In this document: positions 34,754 through 42,400 of the stretch, in pieces
Numbering within the stretch: the stretch's first letter is position 1
Layout: each line of letters begins with the position of its first letter
Assembly (NCBI GenBank): GCA_963833495.1
Contig: CAWHYJ010000016.1
Coordinates: 213,778 to 277,777 of the forward strand
Direction: 5' to 3'
Source of the DNA: Fodinibacter sp963833495
GTDB lineage: Bacteria; Actinomycetota; Actinomycetes; Actinomycetales; Dermatophilaceae
DNA: 64,000 nucleotides
Made by a program: the position numbers and the translations under genes
The notes under the pieces: generated by a model
Database searches by the model: none
The model's input: the letters and a program-made list of their open reading frames with translations, nothing else
Told to the model about the DNA's origin: nothing

Positions 34754-35801
34754 GTGCAGCTCGGGCTCAGCATCGGCTCCTGGGACGCCGCGGACCTGGC
34801 TGATCATCTTGCGTTGGCCGCTGAGGCCGACCGGCTCGGTTTCGCGGTCGTCTGGGTTGCCGAGGCGTACGGCAGTGATGCGGCCACCACGCTCGCCTGG
34901 ATCGGTGCCACGACCGAACGCATCAACCTCGGGTCAGGCGTGTTCCAGATCCCGGCGCGATCAGCGGCCATGACCGCGATGACGGCCGCGACGTTGGACA
35001 CGCTGACCGGAGGGCGATTCCGGCTCGGGCTAGGGGTGTCCGGGCCGCAGGTGTCCGAGGGTTGGCATGGTGTGCCGTTCGGCGACCCGCTCGGGCGCAC
35101 CCGCGAGTACGTCGAGGTCGTCCGGTCCGCGCTGCGCCGCGAGCGCGTCACCTACGCGGGAGAACACATCACGCTGCCGCTGCCAGACGGTCCCGGGAAA
35201 TCCTTGCGACTGACGATCAAGCCACCTCGAGCAGACCTGCCGATCTATCTCGCCGCGATCGGACCGCGCAATCTCGTTCTCGCCGGCGAGATCGCCGACG
35301 GTTGGCTCGGGATCATGTTCGCTCCGGACCATGCCTCGTCGTCGCTCGAACGACTCCGGGCGGGTCGGGAGCGAGCTGGTCGGCCCTGGCAGGACTTCGA
35401 CGTGGCGCCGACCGTTCCGGTCGCGATCGGCCCCGACGTCGAGGCGTCCGCGGACCAGATCCGCGCTACACGGCGCTCTACATTGGCGGGATGGGGAGCC
35501 GCGGCAGAACTTCTACAACGCGCTGGTCCAGCGCATGGGCTTCGAGGGCGCGGCCGGACCGTGCAGGCCGCGTACCTCGACGGCCGTCCGAGCGACGCCG
35601 CAGCGGCCTCCCTTGGAGCTGCTCGACGCCATCGCGCTGCTCGGTCCGCCGCAGCGGATCGCCGAGCGGATCGGCCGGTACGCCGACGCCGGGGTGACCA
35701 CGCTGAGCGTCGCGCCCCACGCGTGGACTCCCGAGGGGCGCGCGGAGGTGCTCCGCGTGGTGGCAGAGTCGCTGCGAAGCTCGGGTGTCGCCAGCACCTA
35801 G
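34754..35801 (+). CDS. LLM-class F420-dependent oxidoreductase (frameshifted)
   Basis: About 349 residues. The GTG at 34754 begins MQLGLSIGSWDAADLADHLA; family segments are VVWVAEAYGSDAATTLAWIG, GRFRLGLGVSGPQVSEGWHG and ADLPIYLAAIGPRNLVLAGE. Breaks cluster between 35465 and 35610, after which LELLDAIALLGPPQRIAERI continues to a stop at 35801. It resembles the F420-dependent group of luciferase-like enzymes. Codons such as GAT, GAA, AGT, TCA and GTT are commoner than in flanking genes, which hints at a different history for this patch. Divergent from the aldo/keto reductase. Confidence 0.85.
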
Positions 35802-35812
35802 GCTGTCGGCTC

Positions 35813-36676
35813 GTGCCCGTCGAACTCAGCTATGTCCAGGCCGTCATCCTCGGTGTCGTCGAGGGACTCACCGAGTTCCTGCCGATCAGCTCCACGGGGC
35901 ACCTCACGATCACCGAGCAGCTGCTCGGGCTGCCCGTCGACGACCCGGCCATCACCGCGTACACCGCGATCATCCAGATCGGCGCGATCGCCGCGACGTT
36001 CCTGTACTTCGGCAGCAAGATCGCCCGCCTGTTCATGGCCTGGGTGCGCGGCCTGACCTCCGCCGAGGCGCGTGAGGACAAGGACTACACGCTCGCGTGG
36101 GCGGTCATCGTCGGCTCGATCCCGGTCGGCGTCGTCGGCTTCGCGTTCCGCGACATCATCGAGAGCACCCTGCGCAGCCTGTGGGTCGTGGCGTTCGCCC
36201 TCATCCTGTGGAGCGCCGTCATCTGGGTGGCGGAGCAGCGGCACGACGTACTCGAGAAGCGTGGCATCCAGCGCGGGGAGGGCGAGATCACGGTCAAGGA
36301 CGGCCTGGTCCTGGGTCTGGTCCAGTGCTTCTCGCTGATCCCCGGGGTCTCCCGCTCCGGCGCGACGATCTCGGCCGGCCTGATGCGCGGCATCAACCGG
36401 GTGACGGCCACCGAGCTGTCGTTCTTCATGGCGATCCCGGCACTCACGGCGGCGGGGCTGTTCGAGGCGGCCAAGGGCAAGGACGAGCTGGTCGCCCTGG
36501 GCGTGGGCCCGATGCTGGTGGGCATCGTCGTGGCCTTCGGCACTGCCTACGCGTCCATCGCCTGGCTGCTGCGCTTCGTGGCCACCAACTCGCTGCGCCC
36601 GTTCATCTGGTACCGCATCGCCCTCGGCCTGGCCATCATCGTGGCCCTCGTCGCGGGCTGGATCACTGCCACCTGA
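35813..36676 (+). CDS. uppP: undecaprenyl-diphosphatase UppP (BacA)
   Basis: A 287-residue polytopic membrane enzyme that dephosphorylates undecaprenyl pyrophosphate, recycling the carrier for cell wall synthesis. The two signature motifs are present: EGLTEFLPISSTGHLTITEQ near residue 17 and LIPGVSRSGATISAGL near residue 180. About eight membrane segments are visible. TAGGCT at 35799-35804 ends 8 nt before the GTG start. Convergent with corA. Codon use is again typical of the window, so the atypical patch ends before this gene. Confidence 0.96.
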   Translation: MPVELSYVQAVILGVVEGLTEFLPISSTGHLTITEQLLGLPVDDPAITAYTAIIQIGAIAATFLYFGSKIARLFMAWVRGLTSAEAREDKDYTLAWAVIVGSIPVGVVGFAFRDIIESTLRSLWVVAFALILWSAVIWVAEQRHDVLEKRGIQRGEGEITVKDGLVLGLVQCFSLIPGVSRSGATISAGLMRGINRVTATELSFFMAIPALTAAGLFEAAKGKDELVALGVGPMLVGIVVAFGTAYASIAWLLRFVATNSLRPFIWYRIALGLAIIVALVAGWITAT

Positions 36677-36694
36677 CCGGCCGGCGGCGCCGGG

Positions 36695-37708
36695 CTACAG
36701 CCAGCCGCTGCGCTTGAACGCGCGGTAGAGGGCGCCACAGACGACCGCCATGAGGCCGAGCACGACGAAGTAGCCGTAGCGGAACTCCCCGCCGCCCACG
36801 TGCAGGCTGGAGGTCAGCTCGGGCATGAAGTCGAAGTTCATGCCGTAGATGCCGGCGATCATCGTCGGCACCGCCGCGATCGCGACCCACGCCGAGATGC
36901 GCCGCATGTCGGTGTTCTGCTGCACCGTGATCTGGGCGAGGTGCGCGCCGAGCACGTCGGTGAGCAGCCGGTCGTACCCCTCGACGTGGTCGATGACGGC
37001 CTGCAGGTGGTCCGACACGTTGCGGAACTGCAGGCGCAGCTCGGGGTCGGTGACATGCGGGCTCGCGTCCTCGTGCAGGGCCATCAGGGGGGCGGCCAGG
37101 GGCACCGTCGCCCGGCGGAACTCGAGGACCTCGCGCTTGAGGCGGTAGATCGTCGAGGAGTCCATGTCGGCGCCGGAGAAGACCGCGGTCTCGATGTCGT
37201 CGAGGTCGGCGGACACCTCGCCGTCGATGAGGGTGTAGTTGTCGACGACGCCGTCGACGATGCCGTGCAGCACGCCCATCGGGCCCAGCCGCAGCTGGCC
37301 CGGCTCGGCCTCGAGGCGGTGCCGCAGACCGGCCAGCGGGCTCGCCTCGCCGCGGCGCACGGTGACGATGAAGTGGTCACCGACGAAGCACATCAGCTCG
37401 CCGGTCTCGATGTCGGAGGTCTGCTCCACGTAGCGCAGGGGCTTGAGCACCACGAAGACGCTGGTGTCGTAGAGCTCGACCTTGGCCCGCTGGCGCCCGT
37501 GGATGGCGTCCTCGACGGCCAGGGGGTGCAGCTGCAGCTCCTCGTTCACCTCGTCGAACTCCGCCTGGGTGGGGTTCTTCAGCCCGATCCACAGGAAGCT
37601 GCCCGGCGAGCCGCCGTCACGCAGGGCGTCGAGCTCGTCGCTGAGGTCGCCACAGGGGCGTCGCTGTCCATCGACGTAGATGGCCTTGTCCACGATCACG
37701 AGCGCCAT
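36695..37708 (-). CDS. corA: CorA-family magnesium/cobalt transporter
   Basis: A 337-residue CorA protein: a large cytoplasmic N-domain, a long helix (DHLQAVIDHVEGYDRLLTDV) and two C-terminal membrane segments. The signature YGMNF sits at the end of the first membrane helix (PTMIAGIYGMNFDFMPEL), followed by YGYFVVLGLMAVVCGALYRA. Forms a pentameric Mg2+ channel in the inner membrane. The ATG at 37708 is preceded by a GGAGGGA ribosome binding site, so unlike most genes here it has a leader. Confidence 0.94.
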   Translation of the reverse strand: MALVIVDKAIYVDGQRRPCGDLSDELDALRDGGSPGSFLWIGLKNPTQAEFDEVNEELQLHPLAVEDAIHGRQRAKVELYDTSVFVVLKPLRYVEQTSDIETGELMCFVGDHFIVTVRRGEASPLAGLRHRLEAEPGQLRLGPMGVLHGIVDGVVDNYTLIDGEVSADLDDIETAVFSGADMDSSTIYRLKREVLEFRRATVPLAAPLMALHEDASPHVTDPELRLQFRNVSDHLQAVIDHVEGYDRLLTDVLGAHLAQITVQQNTDMRRISAWVAIAAVPTMIAGIYGMNFDFMPELTSSLHVGGGEFRYGYFVVLGLMAVVCGALYRAFKRSGWL

Positions 37709-37783
37709 TGTGTCCCTCCCGGGCCACCGGGCGGCGCCACCCGCGACCGACGACGCGCGCGCCGCGCCCTACAGTGGGCTCTC

Positions 37784-38476
37784 GTGGCCATCGTCCTGCT
37801 CCTGCGGCACGGGCACTCCACCGCCAACGCGCAGGGAGTGCTCGCCGGCTGGAGCGAGGGAGTCGGCCTCACCGACACCGGTCGCGAGCAGGCCGCCCGG
37901 GTGGCCGAGCGGATCGCCCCCCTCACCATCGCCCGGGCCGTGTCGAGCCCGCTGCAGCGCTGCCTCGAGACGGCATCCGTGGCGCTGGCGGGTCATGACG
38001 TGCGCCTCGACGACCGGCTGGGGGAGTGCCACTACGGCGGCTGGACCGGCCGCTCGCTCGCCGACGCCGCGAAGGATCCGCTCTGGCGGGTCGTGCAGGA
38101 CGACCCCGCGGCCGCCACCTTCCCGCCCGACGACGTCTACGCCGCCGAGTCGCTGGAGCAGATGGCGCAGCGCGTCGTCGGGGGAGTGCGCGCGCTCGAC
38201 GCCGAGGTGGAGGCCGAGCACGGCAAGGATGCCGTGTGGGTGGCCGTCAGCCACGGCGACCCGATCAAGGCGGTCGTGGCCGAGGCCGTGGGGGCGGGGC
38301 TGTCCGGCCTGCAGCGGGTGCGGGTCGACCCCGGCTCGCTGACGGCGGTGCACCTCACCGAGAACCGGATGGTGCTGCTGGCGAGCAACACGGTGCAGGG
38401 CGACCTGGCCCCGCTGGTGGCCCGTCCGGCGCACGCCCCCAGCGGCGACTCGGAGGTCGGGGGAGGGGCCGGCTGA
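37784..38476 (+). CDS. histidine phosphatase family protein (MSMEG_4193-type)
   Basis: A 230-residue phosphoglycerate-mutase-like phosphatase. The RHG motif VLLLRHGHSTANAQG at residues 4-18, the second arginine in SSPLQRCLETA, and VAVSHGDPIKAVVAE with the second catalytic His complete the active site. In actinobacteria this gene normally stands with DUF3090, an SCO1664-type protein and mshC, and here the same genes follow, with cbiMNQO inserted between. TACAGT at 37770-37775 lies 8 nt before the GTG. Substrate unknown. Confidence 0.9.
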   Translation: MAIVLLLRHGHSTANAQGVLAGWSEGVGLTDTGREQAARVAERIAPLTIARAVSSPLQRCLETASVALAGHDVRLDDRLGECHYGGWTGRSLADAAKDPLWRVVQDDPAAATFPPDDVYAAESLEQMAQRVVGGVRALDAEVEAEHGKDAVWVAVSHGDPIKAVVAEAVGAGLSGLQRVRVDPGSLTAVHLTENRMVLLASNTVQGDLAPLVARPAHAPSGDSEVGGGAG

Positions 38477-38484
38477 CCCCGGCC
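38467..38484 (+). terminator. hairpin over the histidine phosphatase stop
   Basis: GGCCGG (38467-38472) and CCGGCC (38479-38484) form a 6-bp stem with loop CTGACC, overlapping the TGA and followed by ATTCCTTTGTT. It may terminate the upstream transcript before the cbiM operators. Short stem, so only moderate support. Confidence 0.4.
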
Positions 38485-38490
38485 ATTCCT

Positions 38491-38542
38491 TTGTTGCGAA
38501 CAATGTGCAACAAGGGCCCCTGTTGCGAATAATGTGCAACAA
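38491..38542. promoter_or_regulatory. two tandem 23-bp operators before cbiMNQO (Nur/Fur-family-like)
   Basis: Copy 1 (38491-38513) and copy 2 (38520-38542) differ at only two positions and lie 29 bp apart centre to centre. Each is an imperfect palindrome with arms TTGTTGC/TGTTGC and GCAACAA around GAAYAATGT. The core TGCGA-N5-GTGCA has the spacing of the Streptomyces Nur box (tGCaa-N5-ttGCa), the target of the nickel-responsive Fur-family repressor. They end 27 bp before the cbiM GTG, placed to repress a Co/Ni uptake operon. Regulator identity is inferred. Confidence 0.7.
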
Positions 38543-38569
38543 GCACCCCCGACCGGCAAGGAGCAGCGC

Positions 38570-39259
38570 GTGCACGTGCCCGACGGCTTCCTCGACGCCC
38601 CGACCTCGGTCGGCACGGCCGTGGTGTCCGCGGGCATCGTCGCGGCGTGCCTGGTGCGCTCGGCCCGGCACGAGCTGACCGATCGGTCGGCGCCGCTGGC
38701 CGGGCTGGTCGCCGTGTTCATCTTCGCCGCGCAGATGGTCACGTTCCCGATCGGGGCGGGCACGTCCGGGCACCTGCTCGGCGGGGTGCTGGCGGCTGTG
38801 CTGGTCGGTCCGGCCACGGCCACCCTCTGCCTCACCGTGGTGGTCACGGTGCAGGCGCTCCTGTTCGCCGACGGCGGGGTCAGCGCCCTGGGCACGAACG
38901 TGCTGCTCATGGGTGTGGTGGCGGTGTGGGTGGGCTACGGCGCGTTCCGGCTGGCGCTGCTCGTGCTGCCGCGACGGCTGTCCAGCGTGAGCGTCGCGGC
39001 CGGCGTCGGTGCCTTCGTGAGCGTGCCCGCTGCCGCGCTGGCGTTCGTGGGTCTCTACGCCGTGGGCGGCGCCGCGCCCATCCCGCTGGCGCAGCTGGCC
39101 GCCTTCATGACCGGGTGGCACGTGCTCATCGGGCTCGGCGAGGCCGTCATCACCGTGCTCGCGGTGTCGAGCGTCGTCGCGGCCCGACCCGACCTCGTGC
39201 ACGGTGCTCGAGGCCGCCTCCCCGCCCTCGAGCTGCGCACCCCGGAGCCCGTGGCGTGA
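38570..39259 (+). CDS. cbiM: energy-coupling-factor Co/Ni transporter, substrate-binding component CbiM
   Basis: A 229-residue membrane protein. GTG 38570 is chosen because it gives M-H-V-P-D-G-F-L-D: in CbiM/NikM the residue-2 histidine is a metal ligand and must lie right after the initiator. An in-frame ATG 36 bases earlier would bury it and overlap the operator. Metal-site and membrane motifs follow (FAAQMVTFPIGAGTSGHLLG). An AAGGAG ribosome binding site lies about 9 nt upstream. First gene of cbiMNQO, with a GTGA overlap into cbiN. Confidence 0.93.
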   Translation: MHVPDGFLDAPTSVGTAVVSAGIVAACLVRSARHELTDRSAPLAGLVAVFIFAAQMVTFPIGAGTSGHLLGGVLAAVLVGPATATLCLTVVVTVQALLFADGGVSALGTNVLLMGVVAVWVGYGAFRLALLVLPRRLSSVSVAAGVGAFVSVPAAALAFVGLYAVGGAAPIPLAQLAAFMTGWHVLIGLGEAVITVLAVSSVVAARPDLVHGARGRLPALELRTPEPVA

Positions 39260-39561
39260 GCACCCGCCGCCTCGTCGTGATCGGGCTCGTGGTGAGCGCC
39301 CTCATCGCCGGGGTGCTGTCCTTCTACGCCTCGGGGCACCCCGACGGGCTGAGCTCCGTCGCGCAGTCGCTCGGCTTCGCCGACACCGCTCGCGACTCCG
39401 CCACGTCGGGCTCCCCGCTGGCGGGCTACTCGGTGACCGGTGTCGGCGACGCCCGGCTGTCCGGTGGGCTCGCCGGCCTGGTCGGGCTGGCCGTGGTCGG
39501 GCTGCTCATGACCGGGCTCGTCCTCCTCCTGCGGCGCCGCGCGCCGCGGAGCGAGGACTGA
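39256..39561 (+). CDS. cbiN: energy-coupling-factor Co/Ni transporter small component (CbiN/PDGLE-type)
   Basis: A 101-residue protein with two membrane segments (RLVVIGLVVSALIAGVLSFY and LAGLVGLAVVGLLMTGLVLL) enclosing an extracytoplasmic loop containing HPDGLSSVAQSLGFAD. The PDG motif marks the PDGLE/NikN-type small subunit that activates CbiM for metal loading. GTG start overlapping the cbiM stop (39256-39259). Confidence 0.85.
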   Translation: MSTRRLVVIGLVVSALIAGVLSFYASGHPDGLSSVAQSLGFADTARDSATSGSPLAGYSVTGVGDARLSGGLAGLVGLAVVGLLMTGLVLLLRRRAPRSED

Positions 39562-39562
39562 G

Positions 39563-40324
39563 GTGGGCTCAGGTCACTCGGCACACCTGCACGTCGAGGG
39601 CACCACGACGCTGCACCGGATGCCGGCGCACGCCAAGCTGGTCGGCCTGCTCGCCTTCGTGCTGCTGGTCGTGTCGGTGCCGCCGCAGCAGCACCTGGCG
39701 CTCCTCGCCCTGGTCCTCGTGGCCGTGGGCGTGCTGGCGAGCACCCGGGTGCCGGTGCGGTTCCTGATGCCACGGCTGGCCGTCGAGCTGCCCTTCGTGG
39801 TGTTCGCGGTGCTGCTGCCGTTCGTCGCCGTCGGCCCGCAGGTCGCGCTCGGGCCGTTCACCGTCTCGCAGGCCGGCCTCGACGCGGCCGTCGCGCTGCT
39901 GCTCAAGGGCACCTGCGGCGTCCTCGTCGCGGTGGCGTTCGCGGTCACGACCCGCCCGCGCGACCTCGTGCGCGCCCTGCAGCACCTGCGCGTGCCCGAC
40001 ACCCTGGTCACCATCGCGGGTTTCATGGTGCGCTACGTCGACGTCGTCGGCGACCAGCTGCGCCGGATGCGGGTGGCCCGCGCCTCGCGTGGCTTCAGCC
40101 CCCGCTCGGTGCGCGCCTGGCCGGCGCTGGCGGCGAGCACCGGGGCGCTGTTCATCCGCAGCTACGAGCGCGGTGAGCGGGTGCACCTGGCCATGGTCAG
40201 CCGCGGCTGGTCGGGCCGGATGCCGGTCACCGCACCGCTCGCCGCGTCGCCGGCCCAGTGGGCGCTCGCGCTGGCGCCCGCCGCAGTGGCCGCCGCGGTC
40301 ACGGTGGGGGTGCGGGTCGGATGA
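39563..40324 (+). CDS. cbiQ: energy-coupling-factor transmembrane component CbiQ
   Basis: A 253-residue T-component that couples ATP hydrolysis to CbiM. Membrane segments occupy the N-terminal half (LVGLLAFVLLVVSVPPQQHL, LALLALVLVAVGVLAS). The cytoplasmic coupling helices contain the ARG-type motifs as RMRVARASRGF and MVSRGWSGRMP. It begins one base after the cbiN stop and shares an ATGA overlap with cbiO. Confidence 0.92.
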   Translation: MGSGHSAHLHVEGTTTLHRMPAHAKLVGLLAFVLLVVSVPPQQHLALLALVLVAVGVLASTRVPVRFLMPRLAVELPFVVFAVLLPFVAVGPQVALGPFTVSQAGLDAAVALLLKGTCGVLVAVAFAVTTRPRDLVRALQHLRVPDTLVTIAGFMVRYVDVVGDQLRRMRVARASRGFSPRSVRAWPALAASTGALFIRSYERGERVHLAMVSRGWSGRMPVTAPLAASPAQWALALAPAAVAAAVTVGVRVG

Positions 40325-41052
40325 GCGTGCCCGTCCTCGACCTGCGCGGCGTCGCCTACGCCTACCCCGGTGGGCACCAGGCGCTCTTCGGCGTCGACCT
40401 GCACGTGCACCCGGGGGAGCGGGTGGCCCTGCTCGGCCCCAACGGCGCCGGCAAGACGACGCTGGTCCTGCACCTCAACGGCATCCTGACGCCGGGCGCC
40501 GGCAGCGTGACCGTCTCGGGGCTTCCGGTGACCACTGCCAACCTGCTCGAGGTGCGGCGCCGGGTCGGCATCGTCTTCCAGGACCCCGACGACCAGCTGT
40601 TCATGCCCACCGTGCGCGACGACGTGGCCTTCGGCCCGGCCAACCTGGGGCTGCGCGGCGAGGAGCTCGAGGCCCGGGTGGTCGAGGCGCTCGACCTGGT
40701 CGGGGTGGGTGACCTCGCCGACCGGGCGCCGCACCACCTGTCCTTCGGCCAGCGCCGGCGCGTCGCCATCGCCACCGTGCTGGCGATGCGACCCGAGATC
40801 CTGGTGCTCGACGAGCCGTCGTCGAACCTCGACCCGGCATCGCGGCGCGAGCTGGCCGGCATCCTGCGCTCGCTCGACGTCACCGTGCTGATGGTCACCC
40901 ACGACCTGCCCTACGCCGTCGAGCTGTGCGAGCGGGCGGTGGTGCTGTCGGAGGGCGTGGTCGTCGCGGACGGCCCCACCCGGGAGGTGCTCGGCGACGA
41001 GGCCTTCATGGCTAGACACCGCCTGGAGCTGCCCGTCGGGTTCTCGATCTAG
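40321..41052 (+). CDS. cbiO: energy-coupling-factor ATP-binding protein CbiO
   Basis: A 243-residue ABC ATPase: Walker A GPNGAGKTTLVLHLNG near residue 40, Q-loop VFQDPDDQLF, signature LSFGQRRRVAIATVLAM near 140, Walker B EILVLDEPSSNLD and H-loop MVTHD. The FQxPDxQ(L/I)F Q-loop is characteristic of ECF ATPases. ATG 40321 overlaps the cbiQ stop. Last gene of cbiMNQO; a separate promoter for DUF3090 lies across its end. Confidence 0.94.
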   Translation: MSVPVLDLRGVAYAYPGGHQALFGVDLHVHPGERVALLGPNGAGKTTLVLHLNGILTPGAGSVTVSGLPVTTANLLEVRRRVGIVFQDPDDQLFMPTVRDDVAFGPANLGLRGEELEARVVEALDLVGVGDLADRAPHHLSFGQRRRVAIATVLAMRPEILVLDEPSSNLDPASRRELAGILRSLDVTVLMVTHDLPYAVELCERAVVLSEGVVVADGPTREVLGDEAFMARHRLELPVGFSI

Positions 41053-41062
41053 GGTGGTGCCC

Positions 41063-41584
41063 ATGCCAGCAACCGTGTTCGACCCGCCCGAGCGATTCGT
41101 CGCCGGGACCGTCGGGCCGCCCGGCGGCCGCACCTTCTTCCTCCAGGCGAGCGGCGAGGGGCGTCTCGTGTCGGTCTCGCTCGAGAAGGTCCAGGTCAGC
41201 GTGCTCGCCGACCGGGTCAACGAGCTTCTCGACGCGCACGCCGAGGGCACCGCCACCGAGCCGCTCGGGGGCGGGGACACCGACCCCCTCGCCACCCCCA
41301 TCGAGGACGAGTTCCGCGTCGACACCCTCGCCCTGGCCTGGGACCCCGTGCGCAACGTGCTCGTCATCGAGTGCCACGACTCGGACCCCGAGGAGGCCGA
41401 GGAGGCCGAGGAGGACGACACCGTCCAGACCCTGCGGGTCGTGCTCAGCCCCGCGGCGGCCCGGGCCTTCGCCCGACGGTGCGGTGCCGTCGTGTCGGCC
41501 GGCCGCCCCTCCTGCCCGTTCTGCGGCCAGCCGCTGGACCCCACCGGCCACATCTGCCCGCGTGCCAACGGATACCGGCGCTGA
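41063..41584 (+). CDS. DUF3090 family protein
   Basis: A 173-residue protein starting MPATVFDPPERFVAGTVGPP, with the DUF3090 segment RTFFLQASGEGRLVSVSLEK, an acidic stretch and a C-terminal zinc ribbon CPFCGQPLDPTGHICPR. The family is actinobacterial, of unknown function, and conserved in the order phosphatase - DUF3090 - SCO1664-type - mshC. TAGGGT at 41050-41055 overlaps the cbiO stop and ends 7 nt before the ATG. Confidence 0.9.
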   Translation: MPATVFDPPERFVAGTVGPPGGRTFFLQASGEGRLVSVSLEKVQVSVLADRVNELLDAHAEGTATEPLGGGDTDPLATPIEDEFRVDTLALAWDPVRNVLVIECHDSDPEEAEEAEEDDTVQTLRVVLSPAAARAFARRCGAVVSAGRPSCPFCGQPLDPTGHICPRANGYRR

Positions 41585-42377
41585 CGTCGTCGACCTCCTG
41601 ACGAGCGGGGTGCTCACCCCGGTCGGCCGGATCGTCGACTCCTCCAACGGCGCGTTGCTCTGCTCGGTCGAGGCTCCGGACCAGGATGCCGGTGCCGAGC
41701 CGGTGCTCGTCATCCACAAGCCCGAGGCCAGCGAGCGTCCGCTGTGGGACTACCCCGACGGCACCCTCGTCGCCCGCGAGCGGGCCGCCTACCTGGTCAG
41801 CGCCGCTGGCGCCTTCGACGTCGTGCCCCCCACGGTGCTGCGCAACGGCCCGCTCGGCCCGGGCTCGGTGCAGCTGTGGGTCGGGCCGGTCGACGGCGAG
41901 GCCGAGCCACTGGTCGACGTGACCCCGGCCGGCCAGGTGCCCGACGGCTGGGTCGTCGTGCTCGAGGGTGAGTCCCCCGGTGGGCGGCCCGTGGTCGTGT
42001 CGCACAGCCCGGAGCCGGCCCTGCGCACCGTGGCGGTGTTCGACGCCGTGCTCAACAACTCCGACCGCAAGGGCAGCCACCTGCTGCGCGACGGTGAGGT
42101 CGTGCGCGGCTGCGACCACGGAGTCAGCCTCGGGGTCGAGCCCAAGCTGCGCACGGTGCTGTGGGGGTGGGCCGGCGAGCCCGTTCCCGAGGCTGACCTG
42201 GCCCGCCTCGAGACGCTGCTCGACGCCCTGCGACAGGGCCTGGACGACGAGCTGGCGACGCTGCTGACCCGTGCCGAGGTGCGCGCGCTGCGGCAGCGCA
42301 CCGAGGCGCTGCTGCGCACCGGCCTGCACCCGGTGCCGCGGCCGGGCTGGCCGGCGATACCGTGGCCGGCCCTGTGA
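41562..42377 (+). CDS. SCO1664-family protein with PI3K/PI4K-like fold
   Basis: A 271-residue protein whose segments EPVLVIHKPEASERPLWDYP, AVFDAVLNNSDRKGSHLLRD and GCDHGVSLGVEPKLRTVLWG correspond to the lysine, catalytic loop (NxDRKxxH) and metal-binding (DHG) elements of the phosphatidylinositol-kinase-like superfamily. It overlaps DUF3090 by 23 bases from GTG 41562. Substrate unknown. Conserved linkage to mshC suggests a link to thiol metabolism or to regulation, which is inference. Confidence 0.82.
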   Translation: MPTDTGADVVDLLTSGVLTPVGRIVDSSNGALLCSVEAPDQDAGAEPVLVIHKPEASERPLWDYPDGTLVARERAAYLVSAAGAFDVVPPTVLRNGPLGPGSVQLWVGPVDGEAEPLVDVTPAGQVPDGWVVVLEGESPGGRPVVVSHSPEPALRTVAVFDAVLNNSDRKGSHLLRDGEVVRGCDHGVSLGVEPKLRTVLWGWAGEPVPEADLARLETLLDALRQGLDDELATLLTRAEVRALRQRTEALLRTGLHPVPRPGWPAIPWPAL

Positions 42378-42400
42378 CTGCTGCCCCGTAGTCTTGCCCG

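Noticed and set aside
38477..38569. Cobalamin riboswitch before cbiM
   Set aside because: Only 93 bp separate the stop and the start, mostly filled by two protein-type operators; no B12-box-like sequence and too short for the fold.
38534..38569. Upstream in-frame ATG for cbiM adding 12 residues
   Set aside because: It lies within the second operator and would displace the metal-binding His from position 2, which the CbiM family requires.
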